In this document: positions 1-6,600 of the stretch, piece by piece
Numbering within the stretch: the first letter of the stretch is position 1
How the letters are laid out: the number at the start of each line of letters is the position of its first letter
Origin: an uncultured Oscillospiraceae bacterium
GTDB taxonomy: Bacteria > Bacillota > Clostridia > Oscillospirales > Oscillospiraceae
Assembly: GCA_934668285.1 (NCBI GenBank)
Contig: CAKUNB010000034.1
Span: forward strand, 1-13,051
Reading direction: 5' to 3'
Length of the DNA stretch: 13,051 bases
The notes under the pieces: model-generated
Seen by the model: the letters and a program-made list of their open reading frames with translations, nothing else
The model's database searches: none
Told to the model about the DNA's origin: nothing
Program-made: the position numbers and the translations under genes

Positions 1-140
1 GTCTGCGTCAGTGCGCCGGGCTGGATGGCGACCACGGTGACGGAGATCAGGACGCTGCAAACGATAAGCACAACGGTGACCTGCCACCAATTCAGCGAAA
101 AGCGTCTGCGATTTTTCCACGACGCTTTGATATTTTTCAT
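1..140 (-). CDS. N-terminal part of an unrecognised single-pass membrane protein (runs off the left edge)
   Basis: Reading leftwards from an ATG at 140, 46 codons remain open to the window edge. A strong ribosome binding site, GGAGGGATCCT, lies directly upstream, so this start is well supported. The protein begins with a basic stretch (MKNIKASWKNRRRF), followed by a hydrophobic segment at about residues 18-40 (VTVVLIVCSVLISVTVVAI). This fits a cytoplasmic basic tail plus one membrane anchor or uncleaved signal, with the rest outside the cell. It lies downstream of rplA in the same direction, 60 bp away, and may be partly co-transcribed. Too little is present to name a family. It is not rplJ, which commonly follows rplA. 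Confidence 0.7.
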   Translation of the reverse strand, partial: MKNIKASWKNRRRFSLNWWQVTVVLIVCSVLISVTVVAIQPGALTQ

Positions 141-158
141 AGGATCCCTCCGAAAGGA

Positions 159-187
159 AACGGGCGAGCCGTTGCAGCTCACCCGTT
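159..187 (-). terminator. Hairpin after rplA, weak terminator or attenuator candidate
   Basis: An 11-bp stem with one G-U wobble (AACGGGTGAGC with GCTCGCCCGTT, minus strand) and a 7-nt loop starts 13 bp after the rplA stop codon. The stretch after the stem (TCCTTTCGG) has no good U-run, so this is a poor intrinsic terminator. It may act as an mRNA 3' stabiliser or a partial terminator between rplA and the next gene, whose ribosome binding site begins just after it. Confidence 0.45.
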
Positions 188-200
188 CTGAATTCCTGAA

Positions 201-890
201 TTACAGCTTCGCAGCGCTGACCTTGACGCCGGGGCCCATGGTGGAGGCGACGACGCAGGAGCGGATATACTGACCCTTTGCAGCGGCGGGCTTTGCCTTG
301 ATGACAGCGCCGACGAGAGCGTCAAAGTTTTCCTTGAGCTTGTCCGCACCAAAGGAAACCTTGCCGATGGGGCAGTGGATGATGTTGGTCTTGTCGAGAC
401 GGTACTCGATCTTACCGGCCTTGACTTCCTTGACGGCCTGCGCGACGTTCGGGGTCACGGTGCCGGCCTTGGGGGAGGGCATGAGGCCCTTCGGGCCGAG
501 GACCTTACCGAGACGGCCGACGATGCCCATCATATCGGGAGAGGCAACGACGACGTCAAAGTCGAACCAGTTTTCCTTGGTGATCTTCTCGACCATGTCC
601 ATGCCGCCAACGTAGTCGGCGCCGGCTGCCAGAGCCTCGTCAACCTTTGCGTCCTTGGCGAACACGAGAACCTTGCGGGTCTTGCCGGTGCCGTTCGGAA
701 GAACGATGGCGCCGCGGACCTGCTGATCGGCGTGACGGGAGTCGACACCGAGCTTGAGATGGAGCTCGACGGTCTCGTCGAACTTCGCAGAAGCGGTCTT
801 GACAACCAGTGCCAGAGCGTCTGCTGCTTCGTACTGCACGGAGCGATCAATCTGCTTCGCGCTGTCCTTATATTTCTTACCTCTAAACAA
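201..890 (-). CDS. rplA: 50S ribosomal protein L1
   Basis: L1 builds the mobile L1 stalk of the large ribosomal subunit, which helps release deacylated tRNA from the E site, and in many bacteria it represses its own operon by binding mRNA. The 229-aa product matches the usual L1 length. It starts [16 protein letters not shown], has the signature region around residues 119-142 ([20 protein letters not shown]) and ends with the TMGPGVKV motif at 217-224. I place the start at a TTG at 888-890: AAGGAGG sits 8 bp upstream and the product then begins exactly where the family does. A longer GTG reading from 938 would run through the ribosome binding site and a structured element. Last ribosomal gene of the rpmG-secE-nusG-rplK-rplA cluster. 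Confidence 0.96.
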   Translation of the reverse strand: MFRGKKYKDSAKQIDRSVQYEAADALALVVKTASAKFDETVELHLKLGVDSRHADQQVRGAIVLPNGTGKTRKVLVFAKDAKVDEALAAGADYVGGMDMVEKITKENWFDFDVVVASPDMMGIVGRLGKVLGPKGLMPSPKAGTVTPNVAQAVKEVKAGKIEYRLDKTNIIHCPIGKVSFGADKLKENFDALVGAVIKAKPAAAKGQYIRSCVVASTMGPGVKVSAAKL

Positions 891-908
891 TGTTAAATCC
901 TCCTTAAA

Positions 909-938
909 GTGGTAAATGCGGAAATGGAATCCTCCCAC
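909..938 (-). promoter_or_regulatory. L1-stalk-like RNA element before rplA
   Basis: On the minus strand the rplK-rplA spacer contains GTGGGAGG (931-938) and TTACCAC (909-915), joined by a short linker. GTGG pairs with CCAC, leaving GAGG and UUA opposite each other. As I remember the L1-binding site of 23S rRNA (helices 76-77), it has the same GUGGGAGG and UACCAC arms. The 3' arm ends 4 nt before the AAGGAGG of rplA (899-905), so bound L1 could block ribosome entry. The function is inferred from sequence resemblance and position. Confidence 0.6.
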
Positions 939-943
939 ATATT

Positions 944-960
944 GAGGTCATAACGACCTC
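944..960 (-). other. Small hairpin just after rplK
   Basis: A perfect 6-bp stem (GAGGTC/GACCTC) with a 5-nt loop begins 9 bp after the rplK stop codon. No U-run follows, so it is not an intrinsic terminator. It may protect the mRNA end, be an RNase cleavage site, or help present the L1-like element that follows. Confidence 0.5.
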
Positions 961-969
961 GGCAGCTGA

Positions 970-1395
970 TTAGTCAACAACAGTGATGCCCATGGAGCGG
1001 CAAGTGCCGGCAACCTGGCTCATTGCGGCCTCGATGGAAGCGGCAGTGAGGTCGGGCATCTTGCGCTCGGCGATCTCGCGGACCTGAGCGGTGGTGATGG
1101 TACCAACCTTGGTCTTGTTGGGAACGCCGGAGCCCTTGTCCAGACCGATGGCCTTGAGAATCAGGGTCGGGGTCGGGGGAGTCTTGGTGACAAAGGAGAA
1201 GCTGCGATCGGAGTAAACCGTGATCACGACGGGAATCTTGAAGCCGGCCTGATCCTTGGTACGCTCGTTGAACTCTTTGATGAACTGCGCGATGTTCACG
1301 CCGTGCTGGCCGAGCGCCGGGCCGACAGGGGGAGAAGCGGTTGCTTTCGCAGCCGGAATCTGAAGCTTGATATAACCAGTAACTTTCTGTGCCAT
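970..1395 (-). CDS. rplK: 50S ribosomal protein L11
   Basis: L11 binds the GTPase-associated region of 23S rRNA and forms the base of the stalk where elongation factors act. The 141-aa product is the standard length. It has the N-terminal proline-rich helix region with [14 protein letters not shown] (about residues 22-35), the linker [13 protein letters not shown], and the C-terminal RNA-binding domain ending [10 protein letters not shown]. The ATG at 1395 is preceded by TGGAGG at 1405-1410. It follows nusG after 83 bp, an unusually long gap for this operon, filled by an L1-stalk-like element. No key residues appear to be missing. Confidence 0.97.
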   Translation of the reverse strand: MAQKVTGYIKLQIPAAKATASPPVGPALGQHGVNIAQFIKEFNERTKDQAGFKIPVVITVYSDRSFSFVTKTPPTPTLILKAIGLDKGSGVPNKTKVGTITTAQVREIAERKMPDLTAASIEAAMSQVAGTCRSMGITVVD

Positions 1396-1418
1396 TGATC
1401 AGCACCTCCATAAGAAAT

Positions 1419-1466
1419 GTGGTAATACGCCGGAGCGTATCCTTGGCGGGGGAAAACCCCTCCCAC
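1419..1466 (-). promoter_or_regulatory. L1-stalk-like RNA element before rplK
   Basis: The nusG-rplK spacer reads, on the minus strand, GTGGGAGG (1459-1466), a GGGG-TTTT-CCCC hairpin, a 6-bp hairpin ATACGC-TCCG-GCGTAT (1425-1440), then TTACCAC (1419-1425). The outer GUGG/CCAC pairing closes the element. The arms match those before rplA, and both resemble the L1-binding stalk of 23S rRNA. In E. coli L1 is known to repress rplK-rplA by binding such a mimic near the rplK start. Here the 3' arm ends 8 nt before the rplK ribosome binding site. The assignment rests on resemblance. Confidence 0.7.
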
Positions 1467-1478
1467 TTGTGACCGTTT

Positions 1479-2006
1479 TTATTCCTCGACGGCTTCGACC
1501 TGATCGAGCTCCAGCTCAACCGGGGTCTCGCGTCCGAACATGGAGACAGTCACGCGAACCTTGTTCTTTTCGATGTCCAGCAGATCGACGACGCCGTTAA
1601 AGCCGTTGAGCGGGCCGTCGACGATGGTGACGGTATCGCCGAGCTTGTAGCCAACGACGATCTCGCGCTTTTCAACGCCGAGCTGGTAAACCTCGTCCTC
1701 CGTCAGGGGGGTGGGCTTGTTGCTGCCCGAGGTAACGAAGCCGGTCACGCCGCGGACGTTCTTGATAATGTACCAAGCGTCGTCGGTCATTACCATCTTC
1801 ACCAGCACGTAGCCGGGGAACACCTTGCGGTCGTAGGTTTTCGGGCCGTTATCGGTGATCTCGGTCACGGTTTCCATCGGGATGGATACCTGATGAATGA
1901 TGTCCTGCAGCTGGCGCGTTTCGACCGTCTTTTCGATGGTCATCTTTACGGTGTTTTCATAACCGGAATAGGTATGCACAACATACCATTTTGCTGCTTC
2001 TGCCAT
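1479..2006 (-). CDS. nusG: Transcription termination/antitermination factor NusG
   Basis: NusG binds RNA polymerase at the clamp through its NGN domain and influences pausing, Rho action and coupling to the ribosome. The 175-aa product has the NGN domain first (KWYVVHTYSGYENTVK at 6-21; RKVFPGYVLVKM at 60-71; VRGVTGFV at 84-91) and a C-terminal KOW domain (about 120-152, GDTVTIVDGPLNGFNGVV). Length and domains are normal. The gene starts 6 bp after the secE stop codon and I see no recognisable Shine-Dalgarno in the preceding 20 bases, so translation probably depends on coupling to secE. The start is supported by the MAEAAKWYVVHTYSG beginning. Confidence 0.97.
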   Translation of the reverse strand: MAEAAKWYVVHTYSGYENTVKMTIEKTVETRQLQDIIHQVSIPMETVTEITDNGPKTYDRKVFPGYVLVKMVMTDDAWYIIKNVRGVTGFVTSGSNKPTPLTEDEVYQLGVEKREIVVGYKLGDTVTIVDGPLNGFNGVVDLLDIEKNKVRVTVSMFGRETPVELELDQVEAVEE

Positions 2007-2012
2007 AACAAA

Positions 2013-2246
2013 TCAGATGAACAATCCGCGCAGCAGGGACATGCCGCCGCCGGCGAGCCAGTCAAACAGGCAAACAATAATGCCGACGACCAAAACCGAT
2101 GCGAGGACGACCAGCGTGTTGTTGAGAAGCTGCTTGCCGCCGGGCCAGACGACCTTCTTCAGTTCGCTGCGCATTTCGCGGAACCACTTGGAGAAGCGTC
2201 TGCCGGTACGGACGAAGAAATTGGGCTTCTTGTTAACTTCTGCCAT
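2013..2246 (-). CDS. secE: Preprotein translocase subunit SecE
   Basis: SecE clamps the SecY channel in the cytoplasmic membrane and is needed for Sec export. The 77-aa product is the short, single-membrane-span form typical of Gram-positive bacteria. It has an amphipathic stretch with the conserved RSELKKVVWPGGKQLLNNT motif (about 26-44), then one membrane segment at about 45-63 (LVVLASVLVVGIIVCLFDW). The start at 2246 has AGGAAG about 8 bp upstream. It lies 18 bp after rpmG and 6 bp before nusG, in the classic rpmG-secE-nusG order. Confidence 0.95.
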   Translation of the reverse strand: MAEVNKKPNFFVRTGRRFSKWFREMRSELKKVVWPGGKQLLNNTLVVLASVLVVGIIVCLFDWLAGGGMSLLRGLFI

Positions 2247-2264
2247 TGCTTTTCTTCCTTTCGC

Positions 2265-2414
2265 TTACTTCGTTTCGGTATGAACGGTATGCTTTCTGCA
2301 GAACCTGCAATACTTCTTCATTTCCAGACGGTCGGGATCGTTCTTCTTGTTCTTCATGGTGTTGTAGTTTCTCTGCTTGCACTCATTGCAGCGAAGGGTG
2401 ATCTTTACACGCAT
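2265..2414 (-). CDS. rpmG: 50S ribosomal protein L33 (zinc-binding form)
   Basis: L33 is a small protein of the large ribosomal subunit near the E site. The 49-aa product [17 protein letters not shown]... has CxxC at residues 9-12 and CxxC at 36-39, which marks the zinc-binding (C+) version rather than the cysteine-free one that many bacteria switch to under zinc starvation. The start at 2414 is chosen because AAGGAGG lies 9 bp upstream and the family begins MRVKI. A longer reading to 2450 would include the ribosome binding site and is rejected. First gene of the secE-nusG-rplK-rplA operon, preceded by a long structured leader. Confidence 0.96.
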   Translation of the reverse strand: MRVKITLRCNECKQRNYNTMKNKKNDPDRLEMKKYCRFCRKHTVHTETK

Positions 2415-2451
2415 TGTTCGGCACCTCCTTAAAATTTTGCCTCCCTGCATG

Positions 2452-2506
2452 CCTGCGGCTATCAGAAAATTTAGTCGGCATAGAAACTACCCAATGCCTC
2501 CGCAGG
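2452..2506 (-). promoter_or_regulatory. Nested stem structure in the rpmG operon leader
   Basis: On the minus strand CCTGCGG (2500-2506) pairs perfectly with CCGCAGG (2452-2458), enclosing a second perfect stem GGCAT/ATGCC (2494-2498 with 2477-2481) that has a 12-nt loop. The loop contains TAGTT, which could pair with GACTA at 2472-2476 just outside the inner stem, a possible pseudoknot. I do not recognise a known riboswitch core. The structure ends about 24 nt before the rpmG ribosome binding site. Regulatory function is inferred. Confidence 0.5.
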
Positions 2507-2508
2507 TG

Positions 2509-2540
2509 AAAAAATGGGCGCAAAAATAAAGCCCTTTTTT
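2509..2540 (-). terminator. Terminator-like hairpin at the start of the rpmG leader
   Basis: The minus strand reads AAAAAAGGGC, an 11-nt loop, then GCCCATTTTTT. This is a 4-bp GC core extended by A-U pairs (one bulged A) and followed by six U residues. It begins only about 8 nt after the predicted transcription start. The plus strand also ends in six T residues, so it could work both ways. It is flanked by an 8-bp direct repeat, CGCAGGTG at 2501-2508 and 2541-2548. The short GC core makes termination strength uncertain. Confidence 0.5.
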
Positions 2541-2553
2541 CGCAGGTGCAACT

Positions 2554-2582
2554 ATTCTAACACAAATTCAACCCTGCGTCAA
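2554..2582 (-). promoter_or_regulatory. Sigma-A-type promoter of the rpmG-secE-nusG-rplK-rplA operon
   Basis: The minus strand has TTGACG (2577-2582), a 17-bp spacer and TAGAAT (2554-2559). Each hexamer is one base from the housekeeping consensus and the spacing is optimal. The predicted start is about 2547, giving a leader of about 133 nt before rpmG. A/T-rich phased tracts lie directly upstream. Confidence 0.85.
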
Positions 2583-2586
2583 TCCT

Positions 2587-2622
2587 AAAATTGCGGATTT
2601 TTCCGGATTTTTCGGACATTTT
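2587..2622 (-). promoter_or_regulatory. Phased A-tracts upstream of the rpmG promoter (UP-element-like)
   Basis: Four A/T tracts (2587-2592, 2598-2602, 2608-2612, 2619-2622) are spaced by about 10 bp, one helical turn, between repeated CGG/CCG triplets, and end 4 bp upstream of the -35 hexamer. Phased A-tracts bend DNA and A-rich tracts here can bind the RNA polymerase alpha C-terminal domain. The remaining bases up to the lysC terminator (2623-2668) show nothing I recognise. Confidence 0.55.
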
Positions 2623-2668
2623 CCGCTCTGTAAGGGAATCACCTCACGGCGCGGCGGGGGAAACTCGA

Positions 2669-2705
2669 CAAAAAGCGCGCGGCGGGGCTTCCGAACCCCG
2701 CCGCT
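2669..2705 (-). terminator. Intrinsic terminator of the aspartate kinase gene
   Basis: A perfect 9-bp GC stem (2679-2687 with 2696-2704; GCGGCGGGG and CCCCGCCGC) with an 8-nt loop is followed on the minus strand by GCGC and five U residues. It lies 25 bp after the aspartate kinase stop codon and separates that gene from the rpmG operon promoter. Confidence 0.85.
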
Positions 2706-2729
2706 GCCGGTGCTTTTACTCTGTGCAAA

Positions 2730-3458
2730 TTATCCGCACACCAGCGTTCCCGCCGTGTCGTGAAAGCTCGAGCGTACCTCGATGATGACGTTGTGCTGCT
2801 TTGCCAGCTCGACGCAGCGGTCGTGGAGCACCTTCGCGCCGCCGCGGGCGAGGGTCAGCATTTTGTTGTACGACAGCGTCTCGAACTTGACCGCGTCCGG
2901 ATATCTGCGCGGGTCCTTGTCATAAACGCCGTCCACGTCGGTGTAGATGCGGCAGCGGTCGGCGTGCAAAAACGCCGCCAGCGCGACGGCGGTCGTATCC
3001 GAGCCGCCCCGCCCGAGCGTGGTGACCTCGCCGCCTTCGTCCACGCCCTGAAAGCCTGCGACCAGCACGACGCGGCCCGCGCGCAGCTCACGCTCGATGC
3101 GGTCGTTGGTCAGGTGCAAGACGCGGCTGCTGCCGAATCGCCCATCAGTCAGCAGCCCCGCCTGCCCGCCGGAAAGGCTGACGGCCGGAACACCCAGCCG
3201 CTGCAGCGCCATTGCGCACAGGCTCACGCTGCACAGCTCGCCAGTCGAAAGCAGCGCGTCCAGCTCCCGCCCGCCGCAGTCCGGATCGATTTCCCTGGCC
3301 CGCGCCAGCAGAGCGTCCGTCGCGCCCGCCTGCGCTGAGAGCACGCCGACGACCTCGTGCCCCTCCCGCCGTGCCGCCGCCAGCTTTCGCGCCACCGCGT
3401 AGAGCCGTCCGGCATCGGCGACCGAGCTGCCGCCGAATTTATACACATAACGCGCCAT
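2730..3458 (-). CDS. lysC: Aspartate kinase, catalytic domain only
   Basis: Aspartate kinase phosphorylates L-aspartate with ATP, the first step to lysine, diaminopimelate, threonine and methionine. The 242-aa product carries the amino-acid kinase fold: YKFGGSSVAD at 6-15, LLSTGE at 69-74, TTLGRGGSDTTAVALAA at 146-162, YTDVDGVYDKDPR at 172-184, and GAKVLHDRCVELAK to VRSSFHDTAGTLV near the end. It stops where other aspartate kinases (usually 400 aa or more) continue into two ACT domains that bind lysine or threonine. No ACT coding follows; a terminator sits 25 bp on. The ATG at 3458 is chosen because GGGAGG lies 7 bp upstream; a GTG at 3476 would lie before that site. Transcribed alone and divergently from smc. 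The exact pathway partner is unknown. Confidence 0.88.
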   Translation of the reverse strand: MARYVYKFGGSSVADAGRLYAVARKLAAARREGHEVVGVLSAQAGATDALLARAREIDPDCGGRELDALLSTGELCSVSLCAMALQRLGVPAVSLSGGQAGLLTDGRFGSSRVLHLTNDRIERELRAGRVVLVAGFQGVDEGGEVTTLGRGGSDTTAVALAAFLHADRCRIYTDVDGVYDKDPRRYPDAVKFETLSYNKMLTLARGGAKVLHDRCVELAKQHNVIIEVRSSFHDTAGTLVCG

Positions 3459-3508
3459 ATCAACGCCTCCCTTCACAACAGCCTATGACGCAGCGGTAAA
3501 ATTCGACA

Positions 3509-3539
3509 CCGTTTTTTCCGCGCACCGCCGAAAAAGCGG
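3509..3539. repeat. Imperfect inverted repeat in the lysC-smc divergent region
   Basis: CCGTTTTTTCCG (3509-3520) and CCGAAAAAGCGG (3528-3539) form a 12-position stem with one wobble and one mismatch around a 7-nt loop. It lies about 50 bp upstream of the aspartate kinase start, so it could be in that gene's leader, an operator, or an old terminator. I could not find a convincing promoter for the kinase gene nearby. Confidence 0.4.
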
Positions 3540-3546
3540 AATCCAC

Positions 3547-3583
3547 TTGCTTTTTGACACAATATGTGCTAAACTCGTTTATT
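3547..3583 (+). promoter_or_regulatory. Promoter candidates for the smc-ftsY operon
   Basis: Two overlapping sigma-A-type options exist. One is TTGACA (3554-3559) with an 18-bp spacer and TTTATT (3578-3583). The other is TTGCTT (3547-3552) with a 17-bp spacer and an extended -10, TGCTAAACT (3567-3575). Either would start transcription 20-40 bp upstream of the smc start codon. The sequence alone does not decide between them. Confidence 0.55.
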
Positions 3584-3588
3584 GAAAA

Positions 3589-3606
3589 TACAATGGGAGT
3601 ATTGTA
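3589..3606 (+). repeat. Palindrome holding the smc ribosome binding site in its loop
   Basis: TACAAT (3589-3594) and ATTGTA (3601-3606) are perfect inverted copies around GGGAGT, and the GGGAG is the only Shine-Dalgarno candidate for smc, 10 bp before the ATG. It may be a weak mRNA hairpin that presents or limits ribosome binding, or a DNA operator. Confidence 0.4.
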
Positions 3607-3609
3607 CAG

Positions 3610-6600
3610 ATGTATCTGAAAGAGCTGGAAATTCAGGGCTTTAAATCCTTCGTCGATAAGACCGTCGTTTCCTTCGGCCATGACATCACCGCAATCGTCG
3701 GGCCGAACGGCAGCGGAAAATCGAATATTTCCGACGCCATCCGCTGGGTCATGGGCGAGCAGAATTCCCGCTCGCTGCGCGGCCAGAAGATGGAGGACGT
3801 GATTTTCGGCGGCACGGTCAAGCGTGCGCAGGTCGGCTTTGCCGAGGCGACGCTGGTGCTGGACAATTCCGACCGCGCCATCCGCTACGACGTCGACGAG
3901 CTGATGATCACCCGCCGCTACTACCGCTCCGGCGAGAGCGAATACTATATAAATAAACAATCCGTCCGCCTCAAGGACATCCACGAGCTGTTCATGGACA
4001 CCGGCCTCGGCCGCGAGGGCTATTCCAACATCAGCCAGGGCCGAATTGACGAGATCCTGTCGCTCAAGAGCACCGACCGGCGCGAAATCTTCGAGGAGGC
4101 GGCGGGCATTTCCAAGTACCGCCACCGCAAGGAGGAAACCGAGCGCCGCCTGGCAAACACCGAGGACAATCTGCTGCGCATCGGCGACCGCATCTCCGAG
4201 CTGGAGCTGCAGGTCGAGCCGCTGCGGGAGCAGGCGGAGAAGGCGAAAAAATATCTGGAATACCGTGAGGAATACAAGGGACTGGAAATTGCGCTCTGGC
4301 TGCGCTCACTGGAAAAGCTCAGCGCCACGGCGCGAAAGGCCGAGGAGGACTACCGTTCGGCGGCCTTCATTTTGCAGCAGGAGCATGACGCGCTCGATCA
4401 GCTTTATGTTACATCGGAGACTCTGACGTTTGACCTTCACAACCGCGACATGCAGACCGATCAGCTCCGCGAGGAGATCAATCAGGCCGAGGCGTTGGCG
4501 CAGTCGATGGCAAGTCAGCTTGCCGTTTTGCGCACGAATGGCGACAACTGCCGCGCCAATATTGCCCGCGTGGAAAGCGAGCTTGCCGATCAGGACAGCC
4601 GCAGCGGCAACATCGGCGAGCAGATCGCAGCGCTCGAAGCCCGCATTGCCGCCATCGCGGAGGAAACGCAGCAGCTCACCGCCCAGCGCACCGAGGCCGA
4701 GGCCGAGGGCAGACGGCTGGCCGATTCCGCCGAGGGCATGACGCGGCGCTATCTGGACGTCCGCAACGAGCAGGAGCGCCTGCGCACGGCCCTTTCCGGC
4801 AAGCGGTCGGACCTGACGGCGGCGGAGGAGTCCATCGAACGGACGGACGAGCGCCGCGAGCAGGTCATGGCCGACTGCACCGGCGCGGCCCAGCGGCAGG
4901 AGGAGGCTGTTTCCAACCGCGACCGCAGCGCAAGGGCGCTCGAGGACGCGCGGGAGGAGGTCACCGCCGCGCAGAATACGATCGCGGGCTACCGCCTGCG
5001 CGAATCGACCCGCGCCGAGCGGCGCGACGGACTGAAAAAGCGCGTGACCGAGGCGGAGGTCGCCCTGCAGACCCTGACCTCCCGCCGGAAGCTGTTTGAA
5101 GAAATGCAGCGCGAATACGAGGGCTTTTCCAAGGCCGTCCGCGTGGTGATGCAGGAGAAGAATCGCTCCCTGCGCGGCATTCACGGGCCGGTTTCTACCT
5201 TAATTCGTACCGACGACGCGTATACCGTTGCCATCGAGATTGCCCTTGGCAGCGCCATGCAGCAGATCGTCGTGAGCGACGAGCAGGCCGCCAAGGCTGC
5301 CATTCAATATCTGAAGCGGTCGGATTCCGGCCGCGCGACCTTCCTGCCGCTGAATGTCATCCGCGGCAAGCGGCTTGACGAGCGCGGGATCGAAGCCTGC
5401 CGGGGCTTTGTCGGCGTTGCGTCGGAGCTGGTTTCCTGCGACCCGATTTATCAGGATATCCTGTCCAATCTGCTCGGCAAGACCGTGATCGCGCAGGATA
5501 TGGACGCGGCCATTGCCATTGCCAACCGCTACGGCCACCGCTTCCGTCTGGTCACACTGGACGGACAGGTGCTCAACGCGGGCGGCGCGATGACGGGCGG
5601 CTCGGTTTCCCGCAGTGCGGGTATCCTCTCCCGCGCAAATGAGCTGGAGCGGCTGCGGACGCAGCAGACGCAGACGCAGGAGCAGCTGGACAAGCTGCGC
5701 ACCGAGCTTGCCGAGGCCGAGCGCCTGACGGCGGAGGTTACCTATGAGCTGGGCGTGGAGGAAACGCGCCTGCGCGCCGCGCAGGATGAAACATTGCGGC
5801 TGGAAGGCGAGTGGAAGCAGTTTTCCGTGTTGGCCGACGCGATTACCGACGCGATCAACGGCTCCCAGCGCGAGCTGGAATCGTTGGAGCAGCGCCGCCG
5901 GGACGATATCGCCCGCCGCGACACGCTGACGGAGCAGATTGCAGCGCTGGAGCAGCAGATCACCGCCGCCGAGCAGGAGCTTGCAACGGTGTCCGACGGT
6001 CAGAGCGTCGCAGCGGAGCAATCGACGCGGCTGAGCGAGCGTATGACCGCCATCCGGATGCAGATTGCGGCTCTGGAGGCCGAGCGGACGACCGCCGTGG
6101 ATTCCATCGGACGGCTGCGCGGCCTGGAGCTTGCCATGCGCGGCGACCGCGAGCAGAAGCTGAAGCTGCTGGAAACCTATGCGCAGGAAAACGACCGCCT
6201 GCTGGCCGATATCGCGCAGCGCGAGACGGAGCTGGAGGGGCAGAACGGCAACGTGCAGGCCCGCCGCGAGGCGCTGAAGCAGGCGCTTGCCGAGCGCATG
6301 CAGGTCGAGGCGCGAAAGACCGCCACCGAGAAGGACGCGCAGAGCAAGAGCCGCGAAATTCTGAACATGGAGCGCGAAAGCGCCCGATTGGAAGCAAAGA
6401 AGAACGCCGCCGAGCAGGAGGAGAAGCAGATCCTAGACCGCCTGTGGGAGAGCTACGAGCTGACCCGCACGACCGCTCCGGCGGAGGCCGCCGAGATCGA
6501 AAGCGTCGCTGCCGCGCAGAAGCGCAGCGGGGAGCTGAAACGCAAAATCTCCGCCCTCGGCACGCCGAACCTCGGCGCGATCGACGAATTTGCCCGCGTC

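Noticed and set aside
201-938. Longer rplA starting at a GTG at 938
   Set aside because: The extra 16 residues match no L1 and would be coded across the ribosome binding site and the L1-like RNA element; TTG at 890 fits better.
2415-2600. A tRNA or known riboswitch in the rpmG upstream region
   Set aside because: No cloverleaf with a T-loop GTTC signature and no core motif of the TPP, SAM, lysine, FMN, purine, preQ1, fluoride or T-box classes could be found by eye.
2641-2705. GC-rich repeats near 2645-2660 and 2679-2704 as a CRISPR or mobile-element end
   Set aside because: Only one perfect hairpin with a U-run is present; it is explained as the aspartate kinase terminator.
2730-3476. Aspartate kinase starting at GTG 3476
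   Set aside because: The codons after it contain the GGGAGG that serves the ATG at 3458, where the family sequence begins.
4306-5184. A 292-codon minus-strand open frame inside smc (similar ones at 5200-6021 and 6433-7212)
   Set aside because: These are reverse-strand shadows of the GC-rich smc coiled-coil coding sequence.
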